Shown here: positions 36,930-47,556 of the stretch, piece after piece | Numbering within the stretch: the first letter of the stretch is position 1 | Layout of the letters: each line of letters starts with the position of its first letter | Assembly: GCA_031213475.1 (NCBI GenBank) | Contig: JARUPZ010000023.1 | Location: forward strand, 9,194,157-9,258,156 | Length of the DNA stretch: 64,000 nt | Source of the DNA: Nereocystis luetkeana | Lineage: Eukaryota > Sar > Phaeophyceae > Laminariales > Laminariaceae | Direction of reading: 5' to 3' | The notes under the pieces: model-generated | Databases searched by the model: none | What the model was told of the DNA's origin: nothing | Seen by the model: only the letters and a program-made list of their open reading frames with translations | Made by a program: the position numbers and the translations under genes

Positions 36930-38021
36930 GGCGAGGGCGGATCTTTGTACCGACATCTTGGCCTCCCGTACGTTGGGGGTGCAGTTGCGAGCTCGAATAG
37001 GCGTACGTACGAGTCTGGTCGCCGATCTTGGAATCCGTTTCGCAGTTTGATGGGTTGTTAGGAGTTCTCGGCATCGAGTGATTCGAAGAGTTTTAAAGGA
37101 TGGGCGTTGATCGAGTTTGTATCGTGGTGTCGTGCGTCGGAAGGTAACCTGGCGAATATGATTTCCGGTAAATACGCGGAGGTGCAGTATTTCCATCAAT
37201 TGAGGGTAGGAGTGGAGCTGCTGGTCACGGCTCCTGTTGTCCAGTGTGCGCTCAGGAGTATGGCACGGGCCCACGTGACGGCAGGAACGCCACGCCGCGT
37301 CCGCTTACCGGTGTCGTTCGGTGGAAACTCTCATTCCCACGTGGGGCCCGGAGGGGAAAGTGTTGTGGTTGTGTCTGTGTCCGAGTTACTTCTTGATGAC
37401 GCGTTCGGACGAAATGTTCACCGCGGATTCGGGGGCGGTGCACCCGGTGCACTGCCCGACGCGAGTGACGTGGCGTTTTTCGCCGAGGGCACACAGTTAG
37501 GAGAGAGGCGTAGGCAACAACCGGACAGGGTAGAGGTGCGGTTGAAGGGGCATAAGGGGGATCAGGAACAGGCTGGCAGTGTGCGCGGGCGGACTCGAAG
37601 TGAGGTTCGCGGACCAAGGTCGTCCTTTAGGGCAGACGGCGGGACCGTTGCCCTTATGTTGGAGTTGAGGTCACGTTTCACTGGTTTTCTCGACCATGCC
37701 CCCCTGTCCTCGTATCAATGTGGCAAGGCCGTACGAGTGGTAAGGTATGGCCGTGCCCTTAGAGCACTCAAGGAGGTGGTGGCGAAGTCAGGTCGGAATG
37801 CCGATGAGTTCGCCTTGCACTCGTCGAGCATAGGAGCCACGACCACGCTCGCGGCGGGGAGAGACATAGCGGAACGAGCTATCCAGAGAGAAGGGAGGCG
37901 GAGGTCTGACGCGCACGAGGTGTACACTTGTAATATCATAGAAGATTCCACGAGAGTATCACGTAAGCTGGCGAGGGCAAAGGTGGAAGGGAGGGAAGGA
38001 ACGGCGGGGGGTAAGAAATAA
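36930..38021 (+). pseudogene. Decayed tyrosine recombinase (DIRS/Crypton-like integrase)
   Basis: The N-terminal part (GGAVASSNRRTYESGRRSW) and ALIEFVSWCRASEGNL resemble the core-binding domain of eukaryotic mobile-element tyrosine recombinases. The catalytic part has VEVRLKGHKGDQEQ, HAPLSSYQ and a C-terminal ALHSSSIGATTTLAAG..AIQREGRRRSDAHEVYT. Damage visible: an in-frame TAG at 37059-37061; the first catalytic-Arg motif (LMTRSDEM, Arg codon 37402-37404) in a shifted frame between about 37330 and 37463, implying two compensating frameshifts; the HxxR Arg replaced by Ser (37827-37829); and the usual GRW Trp replaced by Arg. The likely nucleophile Tyr remains (37923-37925). Such genes belong to DIRS/Ngaro retrotransposons or Cryptons; I cannot decide which. 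No reverse transcriptase is visible nearby. Confidence 0.75.
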
Positions 38022-38061
38022 CTAAGAGTACGTCAAACAGTAGCCTCACATCACCTCGGGG

Positions 38062-38952
38062 TTGGAGGAGTCGAATGGTACCGTACCATTCGGAGGCTTG
38101 GTCATCCGAAACAACTGTAGGCCGTACTAGTCAGGAGCCCGGCCGGTATAATAGGAGGGAGAGAGAGACGTATAATTAGAGTGGTCGAGATATCCAGGGT
38201 ATTACAGGAAGCTGCGATACAGGTATCTGGCCGAGGGGAGGAACCTCTCTCTCTCCCACGACTCAGGAAACGATAATGATAATGCAATTCGAAAGATATA
38301 CAATAAAGGGTAGGTTTGTCCGTAGACGAGGTAACGGCCTCCGCAAACGAAGTAACGGACAAAGCAGGGTTTATTGGTAGAGAGAATGTGGCATGTCCGT
38401 ATCGGGAACTGGGATAGATCAAGTTTGGTTGGAAGGGAAGGCCTCGCACGCAGTCCTTCCAAGCAAAGCACCGAGCGTAGGTCAGCATCCCCACGCCGGG
38501 CACGAGCAAGCACGAGGTCCTGTGACGAGCACGGGCAGACGTGAGGTAATCGCTGGTATGTCGATCCAAGCCAGGAATTAGTGCCTTATTTTCCGCCGCC
38601 CCACCCCCCCTATTTTTTCTTTCGAAGGGGGGGGGGGGGGGGGCACGAGTAGCCGGGGGTACGGAGGAAATGTCTTTCCTTCCGCTAGGGTTTACTTTAG
38701 TTAGATTGGAGGAGTCGAATGGTACCGTACCATTCGGAGGCTTGGTCATCCGAGACAACTGTAGGCCGTACTAGTTAGGAGCCCGGCCGGTATAATAGGG
38801 GGGAGAGAGAGACGTAGAATTAGAGTGGTCGAGATATCCAGGGTATCGCAGGAAGCTGCGATACAGGTATCTGGCCGAGGGGAGGAACCTCTCTCTCTCC
38901 CACGACTCAGGAAACGATAATGATAATGCAATTCGAAAGATATACAATAAAG
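38062..38952. mobile_element. TRIM-like element with 247-bp terminal direct repeats
   Basis: Direct repeats 38062-38308 and 38706-38952 are both 247 bp and differ at only a few positions. They start (T)TGGAGGAGTCG, contain GAATGGTACCGTACCATTC and end with AATAAAG. The 397-bp interior has no coding capacity; a long G run (38625-38643) lies about 60 bp before the right repeat, where a polypurine tract would be expected. This fits a terminal-repeat retrotransposon in miniature. No primer site or target duplication could be assigned. Confidence 0.7.
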
Positions 38953-39039
38953 TGCGTATGTTAAATACGTATGATACGAGCATCGTCTCTTGACAACAGA
39001 ACGGAGAAGTAAAAATCTGCAAAACTCATATTTGAAAGT

Positions 39040-39630
39040 TTGAAAGTTCGCGAATCACCTGCAGAGTATCACCATACGAATATAACCATCAAGTCGAACG
39101 TTGAGGCTATGAGTATCATGCGTCGGCACCGTCTCGGAAACGCCGTTATTACACCTTGGAGTCGCACCTTAGACTGCTGCGTCAACAGCATAACATCACC
39201 AGGCAAGCAAACACACATCTACGTACGAGTAGTGCATCGTCCTCACCGAAAGCAGCGATCGACAGCTCGATCGACGAGATCAATGACTTCGTCCGCATCG
39301 GCAGTCCCGCAATCCCTTACGACCACGTGCTTCATCTGGACGGCGCAGCCCGGCACCAGCTGCGGTGGCGAGCCCACAAGGTACGCCGAGCACCTCACCG
39401 AGGAACTGCCGATGCCAATCGCCAAGAGTATACGAGCGCCGCCCTCGATGGCTCTCTTTGCTTGCGACACCCCATCACGAATCGCTGGTCCCCGCTTCCG
39501 GGTAACAGAAGCAGCGACAGCAACAACAACGGAAGAGACGGAGAGCAACACGAGCGCTCGCAGCAGTAGTGTTTGTGACGCCTATGAGCTCCTTCAATCG
39601 CTAGATCGAGATACACCCTGCTTTAAGTAA
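39040..39630 (+). CDS. Open frame of unknown status, copy B
   Basis: Homologue of 13710-14300, with about ten differences. The alternative overlapping frame (39156-39569) is longer here because a copy-A stop is Gly. The coding status is unresolved. Confidence 0.2.
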   Translation: MKVRESPAEYHHTNITIKSNVEAMSIMRRHRLGNAVITPWSRTLDCCVNSITSPGKQTHIYVRVVHRPHRKQRSTARSTRSMTSSASAVPQSLTTTCFIWTAQPGTSCGGEPTRYAEHLTEELPMPIAKSIRAPPSMALFACDTPSRIAGPRFRVTEAATATTTEETESNTSARSSSVCDAYELLQSLDRDTPCFK

Positions 39631-39741
39631 AGCCCGTTTCAGAGTGCAATTCTGGAATCTGGAATCTGGAAACTCGATTTTAAAACAACATAAACGCAAC
39701 TATATTCCCCATGAAACCCCTTGATTGAAGGAGGATTGTAG

Positions 39742-39999
39742 ACCGTGTGCGACACCATCACCCCTCGACATGGCGGCACAACGGCAACGAAAGAACAACC
39801 TGATATTGCTACTCGTAGTGGAGTACTATGCGAGGAGGAGGAGGAGGAATGGCTCGATTCACTCGACCGTCACCTTAGACAGGACATCTTGGAAGGGAAG
39901 CAGGTGCACAGGCGTAAGCAGCCTGAGGAGCGATGGTGGTACCGTGAAGGAAGACACAAAGACTCGAGGCGCTTCTACGGCCTGTTCAGGATGATGTGA
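39742..39999 (+). CDS. Possible terminal exon, product unknown
   Basis: An acceptor-like GAGGATTGTAG precedes an 85-codon open frame ending in TGA. The peptide is highly charged: an acidic run (EEEEEEWLDSLDRHLRQD) followed by a basic stretch (RRKQPEERWWYREGRHKD). That composition is more protein-like than its surroundings. No upstream exon was found and no family is recognised. Confidence 0.3.
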   Translation, partial: TVCDTITPRHGGTTATKEQPDIATRSGVLCEEEEEEWLDSLDRHLRQDILEGKQVHRRKQPEERWWYREGRHKDSRRFYGLFRMM

Positions 40000-40677
40000 G
40001 CTGCACGTCGACGTATGTCGTAGTAGATAGATTGCCATGCAGGACCTCTGCTTGGGGTATCTCTGTAATATGGTGCATGGCAAGCGCCGTAGTTTCTGAA
40101 AAGCTAGTTTTATAGGCTATGTTTTCACCCTCCGAACCTCGGGTGGTAGGTGGTACTGCTGTACGTACTACGTATGCCGTGTACGTACGTGAACACACCC
40201 TGTCGATACCAGTGCGAGGAGATGCTACCAGAGCACCACGAGGAGTTGTGTAATTGCTAGATTATCAAGCTGCGAAGTCTAATGGTTGCCCGTAATATAT
40301 ATGTGATGCCGAACGAGCAGTGTATATAGGCGCAGTATAAGCTGGTCTACTCTGCAAGGTTTAGTAAGGTTTAGACAATGGGAAATGTACGTCGATGCCG
40401 TTGTGTTTCTCGTATATATACCTGGTAAGGGGAATAGTCTACACTCGTACCGGCATTATATACCTGGTACCTTGTAAACTAGTACCAGGCATGCACGTAT
40501 GGACGGTACGGGTTAGGTTCACTCGCAGCGCTGCTGCTGTACAATGCATGTTCAATACGCCGACGCAACATACAAGTACACCATTGTACTCCACGTCATG
40601 ACGTCGAGCCAGGGTTTTTGATGACCAGGTATACACTGCAAACCTGGTACCTGATATGAGTTATCCTTATGTTACGT
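40000..40677. other. No gene; many TACCTGGTAC motifs
   Basis: Contains clustered CCTGGTACC/GTACCAGG motifs (about 40418, 40461, 40480, 40624, 40645). No coding evidence. Confidence 0.55.
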
Positions 40678-41034
40678 GGCCGTTTCCTATACGGTTCGAT
40701 TTTTGAGCTTCAGATTATGTTCCGATCGAGTTTTTAGCGACGTCCATAGTAATTCGAAAATCGAAACAGTCTTCCTATGCAAGAAAACACGGATTTGTTG
40801 TTGTACGTGCAGATATTTGAGCAAACGGCGAGACCAACTGCTGTTGTTTCAGTCTGGCGCCGCGAAGAGACGTGCCGAGTGCGCTGTACTGGGCGTAGGA
40901 CCCAAGCGCCAGAAGCCAGGCTGGCTGCCTCTGGTCTGGTGGCGACGCGCCGAGTGCGCTCGAGTCGACCTGTCTTGGTATTTTGTATTTTGACACAACG
41001 AATAATCCGAGCCCAGCACGTCGACTGAAAAACA

Positions 41035-41069
<35 letters not shown>

Positions 41070-41499
41070 AAAGTCTACAAGTACGGAGAGGCGCGGGCCG
41101 AGTGCGCTTCCCTTTGTATCTAGGCCCGAGCCTGCGCAACCCAAAGTGTAGTCTGGCGACGGAGATACGCACCGATCGCCGGCTGCGCGTCGGGCGCCTA
41201 GCAACGTCGCTGTGTCACCATCCAAGTCATCGATCGTTCTGCTGCTGCTGCTGATGCTGTTGATTGGTGCGTGGATAACATCTTGAATGTAGAAACCATG
41301 CCATTTTTTTATTTGAAAATCTGATGACTCAAGTCGTCGGATTTTGGGGCTAAATTGGACGACTTGGGCGATCTGATTATAAAATCGTAAAAGTTCCGGT
41401 CGTATTTTGCACAATAATACTGCATAGGACGGTGCTTTCGTTTTTGAGATCGAAGAATACAAATCTGAAGCTCGAAATTGAACCGCATAGGAAACGGCC
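40678..41499. mobile_element. 822-bp DNA element with 39-bp TIRs
   Basis: Left end 40678-40716 starts GGCCGTTTCCTATACGGTTC; the right end 41461-41499 is its near-perfect reverse complement (about four mismatches). The interior contains a CTG array and no transposase, so it is a non-autonomous element. I could not identify a target duplication. A minus-strand open frame (40734-41633) crosses both ends and is rejected. Confidence 0.8.
41035..41069. repeat. CTG trinucleotide repeat
   Basis: About eleven perfect CTG units inside the TIR element, read as poly-Ala or poly-Ser on the minus strand. Confidence 0.95.
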
Positions 41500-42515
41500 T
41501 CAAATGGGTCTTGAATTTTCAGGAGTATAATCCACGCCGAGGTATACGCAAAACCCGTGGGAAGTGATACAAAGGAGCTTCGCGTAGCGGCCATTCCCCC
41601 CCGGGATAATGGGACAGAACTGATTGCTCCCAATCATCAGGCCGAGAGAGTCGAGAGAGTATAAAATAAATAAACGGTAGCCACGAGACCAATCGTACGT
41701 GCGTACTTCGTACTTTTGCAGGGGTGTTCATTTACCGCACGAAAGAGAAAGCACATCACAACACAGCACGTCACAGCTTCGAACCACACGGCACCACACA
41801 GCACCGCACGGCACCATCAAGCGCGACGTTGCCCTGCTGAGCTCGCTCTGCGCTGCTGACCTCGGCTGATTTGGCTGAGCTGAGGTGGGCGGGATTTGCA
41901 ATAACAAAAACAGAACACCTACATATCCTGCGCAGAATATCGTACAGTACTCGTAGAAGTAATTGGGACTTTACCGCAAATAAGTACGTCAACCAAATGC
42001 CACCCCGCACAATGGTAAAAGGGTTGAAGGATAACACGAGTAAACGAGAATATGTGTGTGTTGAACAACGACGTAGCTATTATTTAAATTCAGCCGTCGT
42101 CCATGCAGTACACACAGTAACCGTGTTGATTGTCATATCCAAGATCAATACTGTATGTGGTACCAAAACTACGACGCAGAGGCAATACCAAATCATGCAG
42201 CAAGGAGGGTAGCCAATTGAATGGCAAACCATCGTATTGTATACGACCATAACAGGACGCACACGCGAGCAACCCTTACACATTGTAAGTTAAGCGAAAG
42301 AAGAAGAAAAATATACTCGTACGCGAATAAAAGGAAAAAGGAGAGAGGGAGAGACTGGGACCATGCAAGATAGACGAAGCCTTGTCTTCGTAAATTCGCT
42401 CAGTTCAATCCATTCACACAAAAACACCAACTCCATACTATACAGTGACGTTAATGCTGAAACGGTAGCTTATGTTAATATTATTTATTTTGTATTTGTA
42501 GTTCATGACCTTTGA
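41500..42515. other. No gene seen
   Basis: Includes a CACGGCACCACACAGCACC-type low-complexity stretch (41770-41820). Nothing else is recognised. Confidence 0.5.
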
Positions 42516-42592
42516 AGGGGAGGGGGGGGGGCTCACTCCGCACCTCCTTGGGGGTTGGGGGGGGGGGGGCGGGGGGGGGGGGGGGGGGGCGC
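42516..42592. repeat. Long interrupted G tract
   Basis: G runs of 8 to about 17 bases are separated by one or a few bases. It is strongly G-quadruplex-prone and prone to length error in sequencing. Confidence 0.9.
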
Positions 42593-44336
42593 TCTTTTTG
42601 TTACGCCATGTTGAGGCTCCACCGGAGCAGCAGGGGGAATCAATAATGGCCAAAGATTGCCTTAACAGAGTATAAGGTACCAGGTATGCTGTACTGGCTG
42701 AAACAGTCAGCACATGCTAGCCCTATAAACAGTCCCAGGTATTATCTGTACTGCGTAGGTTTCGAAATCCCCTCTAACACAGGTTTATACAAGAGTAGTA
42801 CACTTACGTACCGAGTACCAGGAACCTACTGTAGTACTGCATAATAAACGACATATTATCGTACAGGGTTTGTGCGACACTCAAAACAGGACCCTAGGCC
42901 ATAGAAGTCACAGGGCTCCCATTCCCCCCATACCTAATTAGGATTCGACGCGCGAAGTTGTCAAGCTGCAACTTTCGACCTGACGAAGTTTTATCATCCA
43001 ATCCACCGAAACCTAAGCTACACCTAATCCAACTGCGTCAGTCATGAACATGCTCCCCAGAGGGGCGCCCAAGTACGTTGTGTAAACTCCCGCAGGATAT
43101 GTTACGTCCCGTGGTGTCTCCGTCGCGAGCAGCCGGGGAATCGTTTCCCCCAGCACATTGGAACCAAGATGTAAAGCCATGTGCGAATAATTAACCTTTC
43201 GTAGACAGACCAAGAGCGTTGAGCGAGAACGGCATTTCAAACGAGCTGTGGACCGCACGGTATGCAATGGCAGGACTATCATCTGTATTTGCAGAATATA
43301 TAATGCCTGTTCGTGATGCGTCGTAGGGATTTCTTGGATGGGCAGAGCAGACTTTCGCTCAATACTGCAGTGCTCGCCCGATGTAGACCGAAATGCCCAT
43401 TGAACGAACCGTCTCCGTCGTGCCAGGGGGGGCATGCATGTAGATAGGCCGACCTCGCCGCTTTGAACACGCGCATCAGCAGCTCGGGTAAAAACACGCA
43501 CTACAGCCGAATCGACCGCGTCAAACTCGACACGGCTCGTGAAAAAGGAAGACCCACGGGATATATTGCCAAAGCTCACTCACTACTATACAAGTGTACT
43601 ATCAATACGACATAGGCGGAAGTTGGTAAAATACCGACCTCCCAAAATGCAGTGGCAGGGCGGAGAGCACATAGGCAGCAGATGTATGGCGGGCGAGTAC
43701 ACCCTATTTTTCTTTTTGCAAGACTGTACCCACGTTGTCATTGGGGTGATCGAACCTGGGCTTGTTGTCCTACTTTTTCTTCATGTCAACTAAATAGTTT
43801 CTTGATGTTTGATGTTATACATTGTAAAACCGAACCACCAGCTCAACATGAACGGATCCCTACATTTTTACACGTCTTCGCTTATGATACACATTTTGTT
43901 TGTCGCCGCTCCCTTTCAACGTTATATCCGCACATCGTGCGTTATTGCGAGGCCAGCACACAAATCGACGCACGTTTCGCGTGACGCAAGAACCCTAATA
44001 CCCTCATGAGCGAACTTTCAGTCGGTAAAAACGTGATTGCGTCAACAGTGTCCGCTGTACAGGCATGTACGTCCACACTGGGAGTAATATTTCCTTTTAG
44101 TGGACAAGCTGATATTTTCCCGCAAACGCCGCGACCCGCTCTTCCTACTATGTGTCGAGTGTTGTTGGGGCTTTTTGTCTTGAGTGTGCCTCGTGTTTTT
44201 TTGGGTCTATGTTGTGAGGCCGACTATTATGGAGTTGGAATCCAGAAACCAAAACATATTTTCCCCTTTGTGGTGGCGAAACCCGCACAAGGCTCTGCTT
44301 ATTTTATTCTGTCCCAAAACCTGCCCGATGCAGGAA
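42593..44336. other. No supported gene
   Basis: A 188-codon minus-strand frame (43013-43579) and a 134-codon plus-strand frame (44006-44410) are open but match nothing I recognise and overlap other open frames. They could include flanking parts of the transposon around 45-46 kb. Confidence 0.4.
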
Positions 44337-44771
44337 ACAAAACGAGGTTTTCGCACCCAGCAACCCCCGATGCCACGAGTTCTCGCCTCACAGAGCACGG
44401 GTTAGGCTAAAACTTCCAAGGCTGTATGCTCCTCTTCTCTGAGCATCCTCGCTGTCAAGTATGACGGCCGTAGGTGGTCGTGTGTCCGGATGTCTTGCTT
44501 GGGGCATGAAGCCTGGTCCATATCTGTCGAAACTTTTTGCTAGACAGAAATGGGTCCCTGTTATGTCTAGCAAAAATGTTCGACATAAATGGACCAGGCC
44601 TCACGTCCTGCGCGAAACCTCTAGCCACAGGCCACATACGGCCCTCAAACTTGGCATCGAGGACGCTCAGAGAAGAGGAGCATACAGCCTTGGAAGGTTT
44701 AGCGTGACCCGTGCTCTGTGAGGCGAGAGCTCGTGGCATCGGTGGTTGCTGTGTGCGAAAACCTCGTTTAT
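44337..44771. mobile_element. Foldback element with arms of about 205 bp
   Basis: A large inverted repeat. AAACGAGGTTTTCGCAC at the left pairs with GTGCGAAAACCTCGTTT at the right, continuing inward through GCCTGGTCCAT.T.TGTCGAA to TTTTTGCTAGACA, around a loop of about 20 bp centred near 44554. The arms differ at a few tens of positions. It lies about 270 bp upstream of the transposase exons, so it could be a subterminal structure of that element or an independent foldback transposon. Confidence 0.85.
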
Positions 44772-45037
44772 TTTCCTGTGGGCTGCCCCCAGAAATGGCC
44801 CATCAATATCGATGGCACTGCTCCACCAATACCGTACCTCGTTTGCCCCACCAATACCGGTTGTGTCGCACATTGTTTGACCTTAACCCTATTCGCCGTG
44901 AACTCGATATACCCGAAGCACCGGAATAATGATAGCATGGAGACACGGTGTTAATATATATTCTCACACCCACCTCTCGCCTCCCGTGCGCTTGTTTTTG
45001 GTTGCATACCACATGCTTGCCCTCACCCCCGCCTCAG

Positions 45038-46431
45038 GCGACCCACGTTTCAGCGCCTTGTGGAGGCTCTTTATGGCACAACAAAGTGGCGTAAGACATT
45101 CGGTCCGGGCTTCGACCCATGCGAACGGGTGGCCCTGACTCTGTTTCGTCTCGGGCAGGGTGACACCGTTCAAACGACCAGCGAGCTCTTCGAAATGTCT
45201 GAAGGATCCGTGACCGAGATTACCATGTCTGTAGTGGAGCTAATCCTGACCCATCTGGAGGAGGACTTCATTCAATGGCCGACCATACCCGAACAAGAGG
45301 CCATGTCTCGAAAGTGGGAACTCGAAAAGATGTTGAGGTGAGCGCTGTGTTAGGTACCCTGGTAGGATAATGGCGTGATGTGCGCCACGAAAAAGCTGAT
45401 AACTACGAGGTAGGAAACTTGAATAGTTATTATCCCGGTTGTTCGCGTGAATACTTGAAGGTTTCCTTGCGTCATGACGTGTTCGCCATTGCGTACCTGT
45501 CAGATGTAGAGCTTGTTGATCAAAGAACGTAGCTTTATTTTGAGCCTAACGCTTGGGGTGGAGTATTGGCAAAGAGTATCTGCCAAGCCTACACAGCATG
45601 AACTGTAACTATTTAACCGTTTTCATTTTCAAATACTCCTGTTGTCTTTGTGTGTCCGACTTGCCAAAACACTACCCCAGGGGGGTAATTGGTGCCATGG
45701 ACGGAAGTCACATCAAGATCGACAGCCCCGAGCCTGGAATAGCGGTCCATTACTACAACTACAAGCAGTACACGTCGGTGGTGCTCCTTGGGATCGTCGA
45801 CCTTAACGGTGCATTTACATGGATCAATGCCGGAGCACCGGGCGGGTGCAGTGACGGAGGAATTTGGAGGTCCTCCGGTCTGTGCGATGCCATCAATGAG
45901 GATGTCAAGCTACCCGCTTCAGATAGGTTTTTCTTGGGGGAGGGGAAACTGATCCTTGGCGTTGCTTTCTCGGAAGTAGACGCGAGCACGCGGACCCCAT
46001 ATGATAATGCCACCACTCGAGAGCAACGGCTTTACAACTACCTTCACTCCAGCGCACGTTTTCGTGTGGAACACGCGTTCGGCAGGCTGAAAGAAAAGTT
46101 TCCGTGCCTGAGCCATGGACTTCCGTTCAAGCTGCGAAGCGCCGGGAAGGTGGTGACTGCGTGCGTCGTGTTGTACAACTTCATGTTGAAACATGACGGG
46201 AGGCGTAGTGAACCAACGGAGCATGTGCGAGCCCCCCAGCCGGCAGCAGGCGCCCCACCCGCAGGGGTAGGTACGGCCCGTGACCGGGAGGCAGCATACC
46301 TGTCCAGGCACCACATGCGAAGAGTCTTCGGAGAGCCGGGGTCTCGATTAGATAGGCGCCGGAAAGCGGAGGAGCGCCGTCAACGCCGACGCACACGCCG
46401 TCAACGTCGGCGCACGACGACGTCGACGTAA
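45038..46431 (+). CDS. Harbinger/PIF-type DDE transposase (DDE_Tnp_4), two exons
   Basis: Exon 1 (45038-45337) follows the acceptor CGCCTCAG and encodes a helix-turn-helix-like stretch (FRLGQGDTVQTTSELFEMSE) ending EKML. Donor GTGAGC. Exon 2 (45681-46431) follows ACCCCAG; the split codon AG|G keeps the frame and gives RGVIGAMDGSHIKI. The catalytic residues fit DDE_Tnp_4: Asp in MDGSH (45700-45702), Asp in GGCSDGGIW (45853-45855) and Glu in RVEHAFGRLK (46069-46071). The C-terminus is very basic (RRTRRQRRR), suggesting a nuclear signal. About 350 residues are accounted for, near the family's usual size, but no start codon was found, so a first exon is missing from this model. No internal stop, so it may be recent or active. 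In this family the nuclease works with a separate Myb-like partner, which I do not see. Confidence 0.88.
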
Positions 46432-46672
46432 ACAAATCTACAGTAGCTTTCTAGACGTTCGGTATTTACCCGAATATGTTGGCTGCGGTTTGTAGCCGAC
46501 TTTGGTTGAGGTGTACGTGCCCTTCTGGAGATTGTAATTAATACCGCAGATGTAGGCGGATGTGGACAGCAAATATCGTTGGGCGTCGTAGCAGGCATGG
46601 TAGATGATAATATGTCGGCGCAGCACATGTAGTTATTATGTCGGACGGTATAAACCTTTACTGCCTGTAGTA
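46432..46672. other. Downstream flank of the transposase
   Basis: No gene. It could hold the 3' end of the transposon; terminal inverted repeats were not recognised. Confidence 0.4.
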
Positions 46673-46777
46673 TTACGGGGGACCATAGTTAATAGGACCA
46701 AATATTGTTAGTAAAAATGGTCAAATATATAGGTTTTTATGTACACCACAGGTCCTATTAACTATGGTCCCCCGTAA
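46673..46777. mobile_element. MITE with TTACGGGGGACC termini, copy 2
   Basis: A 105-bp element with perfect 27-bp inverted termini, flanked by TA at 46671-46672 and 46778-46779. The interior matches the reverse complement of the 32150-32268 copy without its 13-bp ACCAGGTACCAGT segment. Confidence 0.93.
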
Positions 46778-47283
46778 TAGCGATCGTACGCACGGGCATT
46801 AAATGCACCCTGTTGTACCTGTAGTGCGTAAACCTTCTTTCTTCTTTCTCATCCCATTCATTATCTTCGCACATCTTCTTCTCTCTCTCCTTCCAACTCG
46901 TAACTCAGATCCGGGGTAAACCTATCCCCTACCAGGTATGTTGTTTCGGGAAGTATCGGAGAACTAGAAGAAGAGAGGAAGCGTGTCCCATCGAATATGA
47001 TGATTGAAGCCGCATACAGCGCGAGTACTGGGAGCGAAGAAGTTACATTTAAATACTGTTTATGGTTGGTAGAGTGTTTCGCGAACCTGCGCGAAAACAA
47101 CAAGTGTGAAATGTTCACATCATGATATACAATACTCGTTCTTATCGATTTCGATGGTCGCAACCTTATCCGTACAACAAGTACTATTGAGCGCCCACTG
47201 CCCCATGCAACTGAAACGACGACATAGGGTTATGTTTTTGAAGCTGCGGCGGAGAGTTGAGCGGTGGCCTGTCGCCAGCCGAG
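46778..47283. other. No gene; one short dispersed repeat
   Basis: Positions 46842-46918 resemble 6634-6712. A 100-codon minus-strand frame (46861-47163) is open but unrecognised. Confidence 0.45.
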
Positions 47284-47365
47284 GGGGTGGAGGGGGTAGG
47301 GAGAGGGGGGGGGGGGGTTGTGTACTCAACATTCATGCATGGCCGTAGTCGTATGACTAAATGCT
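47284..47365 (+). repeat. Partial G-tract-headed dispersed repeat
   Basis: A G run is followed by TTGTGTACTCAACATTCATG and GCATGGCCGTAGTCGTATGA, matching the start of the module at 9143-9418. Confidence 0.75.
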
Positions 47366-47430
47366 CAACTGCCGTGCCAAATCTCTGGGTGTTCATTGCT
47401 TGGCGTAACTCGTTTTAGGGGTTAGGTTCA

Positions 47431-47556
47431 GCGTTACTCGCTTACTAAGACGCTACCTTTGTTACCTCGACGCTACTCGCTTGTCTCCGCGTTTCTCGCT
47501 TGGCGTAAGTCGGCGTTACTCGCTTGGCGTAAGTCGGCGGTACTCGCTTTGTTCAG
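47431..47556. repeat. CGTTACTCGCTTGGCGTAAG minisatellite
   Basis: About four to five imperfect copies of a 20-30 bp unit (GCGTTACTCGCTTGGCGTAA plus GTCG) lie about 80 bp outside the palindrome's left edge. Confidence 0.75.

Larger units (their letters stand above)
30351..38951. mobile_element. 8.6-kb insertion in copy B
   Basis: Copy A reads CATGAATACAA then GTGCG across 13621/13622. Copy B reads CATGAATACAA then 8601 bp, then GTGCG. The insertion begins with the first bases of the TRIM-like internal region and ends with the last bases of its right terminal repeat. It contains satellite arrays, a MITE and a decayed tyrosine recombinase. No clear target duplication is visible, so it may be a composite of several events or a recombination product. 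Confidence 0.85.

Noticed and set aside
38625..38643. A definite polypurine tract and primer site proving an LTR element
   Set aside because: The G run is suggestive, but lies about 60 bp from the repeat and no tRNA-complementary site follows the left repeat, so the element is called TRIM-like only.
40734..41633. A 299-residue minus-strand protein with poly-Ala
   Set aside because: It runs across both ends of the 822-bp TIR element and through the CTG array.
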